NCBI GenBank assembly: GCA_963556195.1
Contig: OY744516.1
Span: 29,232,183-29,296,182, forward strand
Reading direction: 5' to 3'
DNA length: 64,000 nucleotides
Source: Sepiola atlantica
Lineage: Eukaryota > Mollusca > Cephalopoda > Sepiida > Sepiolidae
The notes under the pieces are model-generated. The model saw only the letters and a list, made by a program, of their open reading frames with translations, had not been told where the DNA came from and made no database searches. Positions 35,745 to 45,730 of the stretch are shown here, piece after piece. Both the position numbers and the translations under genes were made by a program. Numbering within the stretch: the stretch's first letter is position 1; each line of letters starts with the position of its first letter.

Positions 35745-35820
<76 letters not shown>
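35745..35820. repeat. (TA)n microsatellite
   Basis: About 37 TA units; its last TA serves as the left target dinucleotide of the mariner element. Confidence 0.95.
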
Positions 35821-35823
<3 letters not shown>

Positions 35824-37157
35824 GGTGACCCAAAAAAAACGGGCCCCAAATCTAATTAGGCCCCGTTTCTTAGTGTTTCGTCCGAATGAAATGAATGTTG
35901 GGGCATAACTAGTTTATTATATTCACAACATCATATCAAAACACTAGGGTATTTGGTCTTTGTTCTCCGTTCTACAGCATGTGTTCTAGGTGGACTCCTT
36001 TTAGCTCCGTGCATTTCTTGAGGCGCAGAACGAAGTTGTCCATGACGTTCTTAAAGACTGAATTGGGAATGGCTCTCATCTCCTCCATGTTTGCTTCCTT
36101 GAGTTCCGTGATGGTTCTGGGTTTCCTTGCGTACATTCTGTCCTTAATATAGCCCTAAAGGAAATAATATGGGGGCTTAGGTCCGGGCTATGGGAGAGCC
36201 ACTCAAAATTAGTCTTGAGGCTGATCACTCGGCCTCCGAATTTCTCTTTCAGCCAATCTCAGGACAGGTTTGAGGTGTGAAAACTTGTTCCGTCTTGCTG
36301 GAACCAGAACTTGCTCATGAGCGACGGGTAGAGGGTCTGGAGCTCACTCTTGAAGGTTTTGAGGACCTCCACATACCGCTACTTGGTGACTGTCACTGCT
36401 GCGCCAGATTCTTCGATAAAGATTGGTCCGATGATGTCTCTGACCGAGATTGCAGCCCACACCGTGGAATTAGGAGAGTGCAGGGGCTTAGTGGCTACTT
36501 CATTGGGTATGGAGGACTCCCAGAAGGCATTTGTCTTGGAGTTCGCCTTTCCGTCAAGATGGAAGTGGGCTTCATCTGAGGTCCAAAGGAGGTTAAGGAA
36601 ACCTGGTGTCTCCTCGATCTTATCGAGCATCTTGACTGCCATAGCGCTCCTCTGCTACTTGTCTGAGGCTGTAAGGGTCTGCGGCGTCTGTATTCTGTAT
36701 GGGTTAGCCCTGATATCGTTCACCAGCACTCTCCTGCAAGTCTCACGAGAGATACCGAACGTTTCGGACTCTCCTGGAGAGACTCTCTCACACTTTCGAC
36801 CAGCTCGGCTGTCCGCTTCTTGAGACGTGCCGAGTGGCTTGGACGGTTCTCACTGGCAGCGTTGAAGTTCTCCACGGTCCCATACTTCTCGAAGTGGTCC
36901 ACCCAGTTCTGAATTCTGCTTTTGGGTGGAACCTTTTCACATCCGAACTGATGCATGAAACTGTCCTTGGTTTTCTTAAACGAGCCTGTCTTGTAGTAAA
37001 ATTTAACACAGTGTATTCTTTGTCCCAGCTCCCACTGAGGTCTTGGTGTACTCACGGTCGTTGATTCTGCCATGTCCTGTAAAATAAGGGCAATTGGTGA
37101 ATAAATAAAGGAGATATTACATAAAGTGTACACGGGGCCCGTTTTTTAGTCACCCTG
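35821..37157 (-). mobile_element. mariner/Tc1-superfamily transposon
   Basis: A 1337-bp element bounded by TA on both sides (35819-35820 and 37158-37159). The terminal inverted repeats are about 26 bp: left CAGGGTGACCC...CGGGCCCC, right (reverse complement) CAGGGTGACT...CGGGCCCC. It encodes one transposase on the minus strand. The complete ends and TA duplication show insertion by transposition. Confidence 0.92.
35972..37073 (-). pseudogene. mariner-type transposase, disabled
   Basis: Starts at the ATG at 37073 (MAESTTVSTP), just inside the right TIR. The N-terminal half has helix-turn-helix character (RIHCVKFYYKTGSFKKTKDS, RIQNWVDHFEKYGTVENFN). Catalytic triad: first Asp in WTSDEAHFHLDG (about 36575), second in FQQDGTSFHTSN (about 36290), third in HSPDLSP (about 36180), with about 36 residues between the second and third by my count. 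The C-terminus RLKKCTELKGVHLEHML ends at TAG 35974-35972. Damage: a stop after TASDK, a TGA in the NLS-DWL segment, and a one-base shift plus TAG where relatives have Trp (FLWGY). Length about 367 codons is normal for the family. Confidence 0.88.
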
Positions 37158-37403
37158 TATTATTTATTTAATAGAGATAATTAGTACAACATCAGTACCG
37201 TCAGTTCCGAGTTTAGAAGGGGTCCGACCTTCCAAACTTTCATCAGCTTTTGTTGATAGTGTTGGAAAAAACAAGATGGTGGCTCCCGTGTTAATTGAGA
37301 AAACGTTATTTGTTTGTTGTGTTAAAAAAGTTTTTACTTACTGTATTAAAGTGACATCAGTGAGTCTAAAAATAAAAATAAAAATGAAAAATATTTAGTT
37401 TCA

Positions 37404-37492
<89 letters not shown>

Positions 37493-38149
37493 ATATATAT
37501 ATTATTTATGTATATTTATATATATATTCTTTTTTATTATTAAAACTTTTTAATGAAATAAAGAGGAGAAAGTATTTAGCTGTTTGACGATTTCTGAGTA
37601 ATTATTTATTTCGGGCGCTAAAGTTATACATAAGGCACAACCATAATCATATTCCGTTTTTAGGACAACATTCTACAAGAGAGAGAGCACGACAAAAAGA
37701 CAGAAGTGAGATTATTTCCGGTATAATTCGACAGGAAATGTCGTTTGCTTTTCTCGCAACTCTGCTTGTCGGTCTGTTTACACGCCTAGGTTTAAAATAG
37801 CATTTTGAGACATGTCCTAGAAGTGTGGGGTTTTCTAGTTTATCCCCAGTGCAACTGTAGCATCTATTAAAAAACTTAGTGTATTTTTTTTTGCTCTACC
37901 TGTTAGATTGATTGACAGAAACAGTACAAGCTAACATTCGGCATTTTATATAATTGACTGATTTGTAGTAGTTAATGTTTGTGTTGTTGATAACCCAACT
38001 GTGTTCAGTTCGAATGGCACGATATCAAATTTTTTCACATTGTAGCATACAAATATTCACAAATCATATTTCTATCTTATAATTTCTTGTTTTTTCAAAG
38101 ATTTCGAAGACCACATTCTATCAGACACAAGAGCAACGCCGTGTAAATC

Positions 38150-38150
<1 letters not shown>
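37158..38150. repeat. (TA)n array in unannotated sequence
   Basis: A long (TA)n tract at about 37411-37500. Nothing else is recognised. Confidence 0.6.
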
Positions 38151-38192
<42 letters not shown>

Positions 38193-38447
38193 GGAAAAAA
38201 ATCTCTTAGTTTTAACACCTTGTTTTTCGCAACTGAGGACGTAATATATATAAATAACACGAACATTAAGATATAATGTATACCTTTCAATTAGAACCTA
38301 TTATGGAAGAATCTATGCTCGGTATACGAGATAGAGCAAGGATGTAGTAGACAAGTAAAGCATGAGTATAAAGATTCTAAGTATACAATATCCATTACGT
38401 CCTCAGTTGCGAAAAACAAGGTGTTAAAACTAAAAGAGATTTTTTCC

Positions 38448-38497
<50 letters not shown>

Positions 38498-38500
38498 ATT
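38151..38500. repeat. foldback element between (TA)n arrays
   Basis: Arms 38188-38246 and 38394-38452 are nearly perfect reverse complements (about 58 bp) separated by 147 bp. Each arm abuts an outer (TA)n array (38155-38188 and 38451-38494). The spacer contains CTCGGTATACGAGATAGAGC, the reverse of the motif at about 5040. A MITE or paired LTR-like ends of a Penelope-type element are both possible. Confidence 0.8.
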
Positions 38501-38690
38501 GTTTATTTATCTATGGACGTGTACGTTTCGTCTCTTTTCAATCAAGACTCATCAGCATAGAAGTACGACTATTCACCACGGGTCACACGATTCGAAACCC
38601 TGGATTACAAGTATTTTTCAACCGCAATCCAACGTCGCTAACCGATAGGCCAGTTCTGAACAGCTTATAAACAATGATAATTTTAACACA
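38500..38690 (-). mobile_element. tRNA-like SINE with hammerhead ribozyme
   Basis: On the minus strand, 5' to 3': a tRNA-like head with A-box-like CCTATCGGTTAGCGACG (about 38655) and B box GGTTTCGAATCG (about 38600), a 35-base linker, the hammerhead at 38561-38510, then an ATAAATAAACAATA tail that passes into (TA)n at 38494. The total is about 170 bp. The order head-ribozyme-AT tail is shared with copies at 6.2, 51.2, 53.4 and 61.3 kb. A polymerase III transcript would contain the ribozyme near its 3' end. Confidence 0.8.
38510..38561 (-). ncRNA. hammerhead ribozyme, canonical
   Basis: Minus strand. Stem I: CTATG (38560-38556) pairs with CATAG (38515-38511), plus one more T-A pair. Core CTGATGA at 38555-38549. 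Stem II: GTCT (38548-38545) pairs with AGAC (38533-38530). Core GAAA at 38529-38526. Stem III: ACGT pairs with ACGT around a 2-base loop. The cleavage triplet is GTC, with predicted cleavage between 38516 and 38515. All invariant core bases are present, including G10.1-C11.1. The very short stem III is like that of small animal hammerheads. Activity is inferred, not shown. Confidence 0.85.
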
Positions 38691-38694
<4 letters not shown>

Positions 38695-38768
<74 letters not shown>

Positions 38769-38923
38769 AGAGACAGAGAAAGACAGAGAGAGAGAGAAAT
38801 GGTAGGGAGTATGCGCGTTGCCAACATTTATAAATTTAAAAAAAAATTTTTAATTGTTTATTAATAAAAGAATAAACATTTACTTAAGTGTGTTTAATAT
38901 AAATGTTGGTAGCCTCACTTCTT

Positions 38924-38982
<59 letters not shown>

Positions 38983-38985
38983 TAT
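38695..38985. repeat. (TA)n(GA)n and (TA)n microsatellites
   Basis: (TA)n at about 38695-38736 running into (GA)n to about 38798, then another (TA)n at about 38926-38980. Confidence 0.9.
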
Positions 38986-39159
38986 TTAATTTATATTCCG
39001 CATATTAAGTAACCAGAAAACGCTGAGTAGGTAAGCTACTTTTTAATTTTATATGATGTATAGTTATAATGTAATTCATACTTACAATAATATAGCACTT
39101 TGCAATTTGATATTCATTTTTTTATATATTTATTTTAATATCTCTTGTTGTTCTGGTAT

Positions 39160-39550
39160 AACCTCAAAATACATCCGGTTGTCAGGCTCCAATTTGGGAG
39201 CTTTGAGAGAATAGTGAGTCACTCGTTAGTTGTTATTACTCTCAGGTTCATTCTGACCAGCATTGGTAATCCCTTCCAGTGTCTCAATTATGGGTGAAAT
39301 ACACTTTGTCCCGACAGGACGCTAAACTGTCTTTGATACACTTAGGTAAAGTGTACGTCTTTACTCCCACAATCCGTCTTTCCCAGCTGTTTCTATCTCT
39401 TTCTGCTTGCCTTATTTCTAAACCATATCAACTACTCAAGTAACCTCTCAAATTGTATCCAGTGCTGAGGCCCCAATTAGAGAGCTTTAGGGAGTGTGGA
39501 ATCATGATCTAGTTATCACTACTCTCAGTTCTAACTCTGACCGGAAGTGG
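39160..39550 (+). repeat. direct repeat pair (about 110 bp units)
   Basis: 39160-39270 and 39438-39550 share, in order, the words GGCTCCAATTTGGGAGCTTT / GGCCCCAATTAGAGAGCTTT, TAGTTGTTATTACTCTCAG / TAGTTATCACTACTCTCAG and TCTGACC. They are about 275 bp apart. The family is unknown. Confidence 0.65.
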
Positions 39551-40107
39551 TAGTATCGTTCAAGGATCCATCTTTAAGTTCAATAGACACTATCGTTTAC
39601 AGACTATTTGTTGACAAAATATACGCCTACAAAACAAATTAATCTATAAACCAATTATATAGAAAACATATCTACGGCTTCGACATAAAATACCCCAACT
39701 ACGGTTGTCATGCTGTAATACCAAATCAACAACGAACTAGTCATCTCTGTTGTGTAACTGACAGCCAATCATCTTTTCTGTGTAAATGCTAGTATAAGAT
39801 AATGAATACCCTTATTAGGCTAGACGAATGGGGCGGTTGGACAAACCGGGAATGATTGACAGCGGAGGGGTCAAAATCTGACCCCAAAGGATTAGCGAAG
39901 GTTAACAAGCTGATGCTATTTCCGGAAAACATGGTTGTGGTTTCTGTTTCTCTCAGCTTTTCGAGTGAGCGGTCATGAAAAACCGGTGCACGTCTCAAAA
40001 CCCCAATGGTCTTTGGGGCGATCGAATAATGTGATAGCCTAGCATAAAATCATATTTTAGCATAAAAGGCGACCAAAGCATCTACATTTCTCTCTCCCTC
40101 TCTCTCC

Positions 40108-40164
<57 letters not shown>

Positions 40165-41438
40165 CCAAGTGAATACCTTTTTATATGTGTCCCTCTCGGA
40201 TCTCTGTAATCATATTAGTATAAATGTTCCTCATGCTGATAGATCCTCCATTTTAAAGAAGCCTTATGTGTCCATTTGAATTAATCGATGACAATTACGA
40301 CGCAGTGGGTGTGTGATGTAATTATACACACCTTAGACGACACGACCTGTAACACTACCTGATGGTTGTACCATTACTTTTTTCATTCTCTGTACATTCT
40401 CTCTTTTATATTTTATTCAGACTTAAAACTATAACATGAAAATACCCGTTAAGAAATGCTGATTTTCTTTAATAAAAGAAACGAAAGATGATAGTAATTT
40501 ACTAAGGAGATAAGATGAATATTCTTTTAGAGAGAGGTGGATATTCTTCAGTAGAAAACGTTCTTTTTTTTCTTTAATTTAATTTTAGAAACTGTAGATC
40601 ACGAAATACATGAGATAAAAGCTCCATGGATGTATTTCTGTCGTATGCAACTGTTTTATTTTCTGAATATTCTCATCAACTTTTCTTCCGAATTAGAATG
40701 TTACGTACAATTGTTATCTTTATTCTACAAAACCCAATTCAATAAAAAAAAACAGCTAACATGAAACAAAAGTACTTGGCCATTTGTATATCACCCAAAA
40801 TGGCCGTTCCTTAAAGTGAATTGAACAAGATGGCCGACTTTAAAAAGAACAGAAAGGACAATCACGTAGAAAACGTGTGATCGTACCTGAAGCGATCAAC
40901 AGACATTGTTAACTTGCCTGTTTTCATGCCAATAAAAGAACATGAAGATAAGTACGCTCGATGACAGGTATTATTTAAAGAAATAGAAAAATGCTGATGT
41001 GACCCGAGTATCTATGTGAAGAGTTCGGAAACACATATTGTTCCGCGTGAGAAAATAGTTCTCGAAAGATTGTTCAGTTGTGTTTTTCTATACAAAATAA
41101 TAAACAAGGATATAAAAATGTAAGATACACGCGATAAATTGTAATATTTAAAAACAAAAACGCGTATTTTTTATATATAAAGTTGTAGTAACTGTCTGTA
41201 TATTTGTTCACAAAATCTACTTACGGTGTTTGACATTGACCCAATAACTACATATATTCTGAAACTACACTACCTAAGGTATTTGCATAAGTATATCCCA
41301 TGTAAATGTATATATTGCTTTCATGTCAGTGTCTGACGACAATGAATACCTCCTATTAAGGTTCCTGTGATTAGAAAAAGAAATTAGAATGTGAATTCAT
41401 ACGTTGAGTCAGATAATTTCCTTCGGGATTGGTACACA
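39551..41438. other. unannotated sequence with (TC)n
   Basis: A (TC)n array lies at about 40082-40161. A GGGGTCA...TGACCCC hairpin lies near 39866. TTTATATATAAAGTTG near 41172 resembles a Helitron 5' end. No gene found. Confidence 0.5.

Positions 41439-41510
<72 letters not shown>
41439..41510. repeat. (TA)n microsatellite
   Basis: About 35 TA units. Confidence 0.95.
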
Positions 41511-41512
<2 letters not shown>

Positions 41513-41514
41513 GT

Positions 41515-42250
41515 GTATTTAGGCAGCAAGTTTTCACTTAAAAAAGCATGACTGTCTCCCTTCTCAATACAAAGAAATCTTAGTCAATAATACAAATATA
41601 TTACACCACGATACCAACATTAAAAGGCTGAAGATCCTTGAGGCCCTTTACATAAAAACGAAACGCCCTACAATCAATAACATTGTTTATGAGACTAGTC
41701 ACAACATTTTGAAGTGTCTAGCTTAGTAATCAACGTTATTAAATTCCTAACCATTAAACAACTACACGTTTGAATTTTAAACGCTCTTAAAACATGGTCG
41801 AATTATTATTTTTTTTTTTTTGCGCTTAAGAAATCAAACTCTAACTTCACACCCCTTCGAACATAATCACGCCCTTGTAACTTTTCAATACTTTAGACGC
41901 TCCTTTTTTTAAGTTGTATGAATTAAATATAAAAATGAAATTAAAAAGATAAAAATAAATAAAATAAAATAAAATAAATATAAATGAATAAATTAATAAA
42001 AATAAAAATAAATGAATAAATAGAATAAATAAATAAAATAAAAAGTAAAGACATATTCTTTTCCTCTCTTTACACTCTATAAATACATATTCTTTTTTCA
42101 CACTAACACGCCTGAAGATGATTTGAGGATATCAAATCGAAAGTACTCGCAAGGAAGATGGAACAACAAAACTACGGAAACTTCATACACCAGTTTGATC
42201 GAGGTACGAAGTTGACCATTCGGAAGATGGAAAAAATTTAAAAAAAGATC
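41515..42250 (+). pseudogene. Penelope-like element C-terminus and 3' region
   Basis: The plus strand encodes HDTNIKRLKILEALYIKTKR followed by PTINNIVYETSHNILKCL and a stop at about 41728. This matches the end of the GIY-YIG endonuclease domain in Penelope-like retroelements, where DTDK.RL.I.EALLIK..KP.IN is typical. An AT-rich stretch and a hammerhead-like fold at 42109-42150 follow, as expected for a Penelope LTR. Only the last 60 or so codons remain. Confidence 0.65.
42109..42150 (+). ncRNA. hammerhead-like fold, doubtful
   Basis: CTGAAGA at 42112-42118 and GAAA at 42139-42142 flank a perfect 7-bp stem II (GATTTGA with TCAAATC, loop GGATA). One extra T lies between the core and stem II. 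Stem III is 2 bp and stem I only 2 bp. It is similar to the core seen in Penelope LTRs but incomplete by the usual rules. Confidence 0.4.
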
Positions 42251-42712
42251 ACAAAGCAGAAACATTCCGTGCTATTCAACAACGTTTGCCTAAATATATA
42301 TATATATATATATATATAAACTTTTATAAATAAATATTATTTTCAAAATAAACCCATATACACATGTGTTTCATGCCAAAACTACATGATAGTATATATC
42401 CAAGAAAGGGTTCAATAATTCTTGAATCCAGTGACAAAGAGAAGTCGATGATGACTGAAAACAATGCTGGGATACGTAGAGAATGACTTGTTTTATTTCG
42501 AATATTTCCATTTTTCTAGACTAGTTATACAACCCAGGTTTAAGTCTACTCTATTTAATTCACATCTGGAGGGAGGATATGTTGATTCATACCTTTCCCA
42601 AGCGTGTTAGTTAAAGTGATGCCGTTGTCCTGACAGAACTTGAACCTGTTACGTCGAGCCCACATAATATATATATATTATTATTTAAATTTGTATGTAC
42701 ATTATCGGCTTT
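42251..42712. other. mostly unannotated sequence
   Basis: A short (TA)n at about 42295-42317. A tRNA B-box-like GGTTCAAG lies on the minus strand near 42650. Otherwise nothing. Confidence 0.5.
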
Positions 42713-42715
42713 CCC

Positions 42716-42765
42716 TATCCTCTGATGAGAAGAGTTTATCTTTGAAAATCCATGGATTAAGGATA
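42716..42765 (+). ncRNA. hammerhead ribozyme
   Basis: Stem I: TATCCT (42716-42721) pairs fully with AGGATA (42760-42765). Core CTGATGA at 42722-42728. Stem II: GAAGA (42729-42733) pairs with TCTTT (42739-42743) around loop GTTTA; the first pair is G-T. Core GAAA at 42744-42747. Stem III: 5 bp, AATCC with GGATT, 2-base loop. Cleavage triplet TTA, predicted cut after 42759. The following 130 bp (GCTCCTTGCTCTGAACTTTT, then TTTTAATAAATATTGTATC) look like a Penelope-type LTR, and share a motif with 5.04 and 38.3 kb. No tRNA-like head precedes it in this orientation. Confidence 0.82.
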
Positions 42766-42893
42766 TAAGGCTCCTTGCTCTGAACTTTTGATGTTTTAAT
42801 AAATATTGTATCTTTACAATTCTTTATTCTCATCTTTCACCTCTAAAATTAATTGCTCTATTCAATATATTGAGCTTTACATTATCACGATAG

Positions 42894-42895
<2 letters not shown>

Positions 42896-42924
<29 letters not shown>

Positions 42925-42960
42925 GACGATAATTCAATTATCGTTATTTAGGTCAACATT

Positions 42961-43016
<56 letters not shown>
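42896..43016. repeat. (ATT)n and (TA)n microsatellites
   Basis: (ATT)n at about 42896-42924 and (TA)n at about 42963-43015. Confidence 0.9.
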
Positions 43017-43017
<1 letters not shown>

Positions 43018-43084
43018 CGTCGGAGTATGTTAGAAAAAATCAATAAATTTCTCGAGCGCAAGAATATGAGAGCTAAAGTACAAA

Positions 43085-44178
43085 TTCCTCATTTAATAAC
43101 TATATTTTACATATTTTCAGATACGCACCACAGTTTCATTGGCATGGGTTGGATTATATCATTTTAAGAATGGCCGTTATAACACATCGAAATCATCAGC
43201 GACTAACGAAAATGAAAACAAATCAAAGAATAGAGTTCAACGATTACTGGTAATATCAAATTACTTGGATATGGGGTCAGTTTGTGTTATATGTGATAGA
43301 TAGGGAGTGTATTCCTACGTATCTCATATAACATAAATTAATAGATGCCTCATCATATCTAAACAAAATCGGATTTTAAATATATTTAAAAAGTATATTA
43401 GTAAAATACCTAGAAATATATTTATCGAATACCCTTAAACAATAGAAAAGATATATATGACCGACTCACGCAGGCCTCCAATAGGCTCATAAACGTTATT
43501 AGGTAAAAGTTAACAGAATTAATTACATACAAGGACCCAATACAGATACCACTACATATATTACAATAATAGCAAACCTATATTGACCCATCCACTTGAT
43601 TTGATACCTCTTAGCAAACCGTCTTTTACTAGTAAGGATAACCACTTGCAACCCCTCCATTAACACCAAGCCCCACTTAGCTAATACTACAAATATAACA
43701 ACAGATTTACACTTAAATATAATCATCCCCCAACAAAATAAATATGAATATAACACTTAAATTCTTTTATATCAGTAATAGACCCATACCCGGTAAATTT
43801 ATCAGTCTGTCACACCAGAATCCAACCAACTCGCAGACAAATAAATTACACAAATTTACCCCTAAAATTAATACGTTATTGAAACATGAAAACATGTAGC
43901 ATCCATTATAAACAATTAAATTATTTTTAAATAAAACGTAATTACGACTAGGATCAATACACCCATACAGCTCCCCCTTATTAACCCGGTACTTTCCCTA
44001 AAATGAGACGCTTGAGCGAATCAACCGGAAGATATTACCGGTGATCGTTAGACTCTATTCTTCGATTCGTTTTCGTGAGTCACTGATGATTTGGATGTGT
44101 TAAAAACGCCTTTTCTAAACAGTAAAATGTCAATCCATGTCAATGAAACCAAGGTACGTATCGTATAGTTTTAAATAA

Positions 44179-44195
<17 letters not shown>
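43085..44195. repeat. long inverted repeat with unknown core
   Basis: 43090-43260 is the imperfect reverse complement of 44030-44190. Shared words include TAACACATC(G/C)AAATCATCAG, AAAGAATAGAGT and GGTAATATC. The 770-bp core has a marked strand skew (C-rich on the plus strand) and a 77-codon minus-strand frame at 43756-43523 with several Trp and Val residues but no known family. This is a composite or foldback element of unknown type. Confidence 0.7.
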
Positions 44196-44226
<31 letters not shown>

Positions 44227-44239
44227 TATATATATATAA

Positions 44240-44302
<63 letters not shown>

Positions 44303-44393
44303 GACAAAGTGAGGAAAGAGGGGAAATAGAGGGAGAAGAAGAAAAACAGACGAGTTATAGTAGAAAAGGTGTCAAATAAACATACAAAAACGA

Positions 44394-44456
<63 letters not shown>

Positions 44457-44460
44457 CGCG
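44187..44460. repeat. (TA)n, (GA)n, (GACA)n and (GT)n arrays
   Basis: TA to about 44250, GA and GACA to about 44310, then about 27 GT units ending at 44453, followed by CGCGCGCG. The last two are alternating purine-pyrimidine tracts able in principle to adopt Z-DNA. Confidence 0.92.
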
Positions 44461-45020
44461 CGCGCAGATTGATCACTGGATGAATATACAAAGAAAGAAT
44501 CCGAATGGCCGGTAAGTGAGATAAATCACTATTCATGGTAAATGCGAGTACATATACTAAGACTGAAAGATGTTCGGGTCAATTTTATCGGCGATAAACC
44601 AGGTAGCGGATGAATGCAACTAAATCGGTATAAAATTGAACGTCGCCTGCCGGGCGCTTCACGCTAACTCTCAGCTGGGCGATAAAAATACCCCCTTTGA
44701 TAAACGATTCATCCGGCCTGCAACATACACCCTGTTACGTGCTCAAGTCGTTCTCGCACCTTTTTCAAACTTACTTCTACATTGCAATCAATTTGAAGCC
44801 AAACTATCGATGGACTTTTTCATTTACGTTGGCAAAATTCTTTATGGCAACACCATTGCACAAAAGGAGGCCGCAACCTCAAATTAAACTAATTAGACTA
44901 AACTCATAGTTGGTGGGGGCACATTACTTTAAAATTGCTCGGAGAGACGGACTTACGTTTATACAATATTCATCATTGGTTGACATCGTCAGATTACGAC
45001 TATATTACGTTACAAATCTT
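44461..45020. other. unannotated sequence
   Basis: An 83-codon frame (44636-44887, plus) has no recognised domain and its start context is ordinary. Nothing else seen. Confidence 0.45.
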
Positions 45021-45620
45021 GCCCTCGATAAATCACCGAAGTTAAGCAATGTTGGGCTTCGGTGGGTGAAGAGTTTATAATACCAGGTGTTAGGGTAAGG
45101 GTTAGGGTTAGGGTTAGGCTTCGTCAGTTCTTAGGTGGGTGAAGATTTTGTATTACCAGGTGTCATAAAGGAGATTAAAGTGGCCATAAATTTAGTTATT
45201 TTCTCTAAAATACTCCTCTATAAAAGAAAAGTGGCCGGCCATAATTAAAGATGGCCCGAAGGCTCCCTTTTCATTAGCTTCTACGCCCTAGTGTAGAGGA
45301 GAGAGGCACTCTTTTCCCAGGGTCGCTCCATTTATCACGAATCATCGAAGTTAAGCAACGTTGAGCTTCGTCAGTCCTTAGGTAGGTGACGATTTTGTCA
45401 TACCAGATGCCATAAGTTCGGAAATTGAATTGGCCGTAAATTCAGTCACTTTCTTTAAATACTCCTCTAAAAACAAAGAAAGTGGTCGAGCATAGTTGAG
45501 GACGAGCCGAACGCTAACTTTTCATTAGTTATGAATTGTAGGGGAGGGCGCCACTGTTTTCCTAAGATCACTCCACTTACAATTGATCCTTTATCTTATA
45601 ATTCTGAGTGTTTAGCAAGA
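45021..45620 (+). repeat. 5S rRNA-derived tandem repeat
   Basis: Three 5S-like segments (45021-45091, 45119-45168, 45334-45412) keep the words ATCACCGAAGTTAAGCAATG, GTCAGT(T/C)CTTAGGT(G/A)GGTGA and ATACCAG(G/A)TG. The last two segments are each followed by the same body (AGTGGCCATAAATTTAGT, TACTCCTCTA, GGCGCCACT type words). This is a 5S-headed SINE or satellite unit of about 240 bp. The body reappears as the 64-bp tandem repeats at 62543. Confidence 0.75.
45090..45118 (+). repeat. short telomeric tract inside 5S repeat
   Basis: Four to five TTAGGG-type units sit between two 5S-like segments, beginning in the GGTGTTAGG end of the first. Confidence 0.85.
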
Positions 45621-45649
45621 GGGCATTAAGTACTATTATTTTAGTCTTT

Positions 45650-45730
45650 GGTATAGCTCCACCAATGATTGAACCCCAGTCTCCTAGCCCATAAGCGAAT
45701 ACTCTAACCATTATATATGAATACAGCTCG
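45650..45730 (-). mobile_element. tRNA-like SINE head
   Basis: The minus strand reads TAATGGTTAGAGTATTCGC (A-box region), GGGCTAGGAGACTGG and GGTTCAATCATTGG (B box). It is tRNA-like but the acceptor stem does not pair. Confidence 0.6.

Noticed and set aside
43185..43200. CTGATGA words lacking a partner (minus at 43190, 46095, 47205, 29893 and 61255; plus at 44081, 58075, 63931)
   Set aside because: No GAAA core follows at hammerhead spacing and the flanks do not form stems I or III.
43523..43756. Mitochondrial insertion in the core of the 43-44 kb inverted repeat
   Set aside because: The strand skew and hydrophobic frame suggested a numt, but I could not match any mitochondrial protein or tRNA, so I do not call it.
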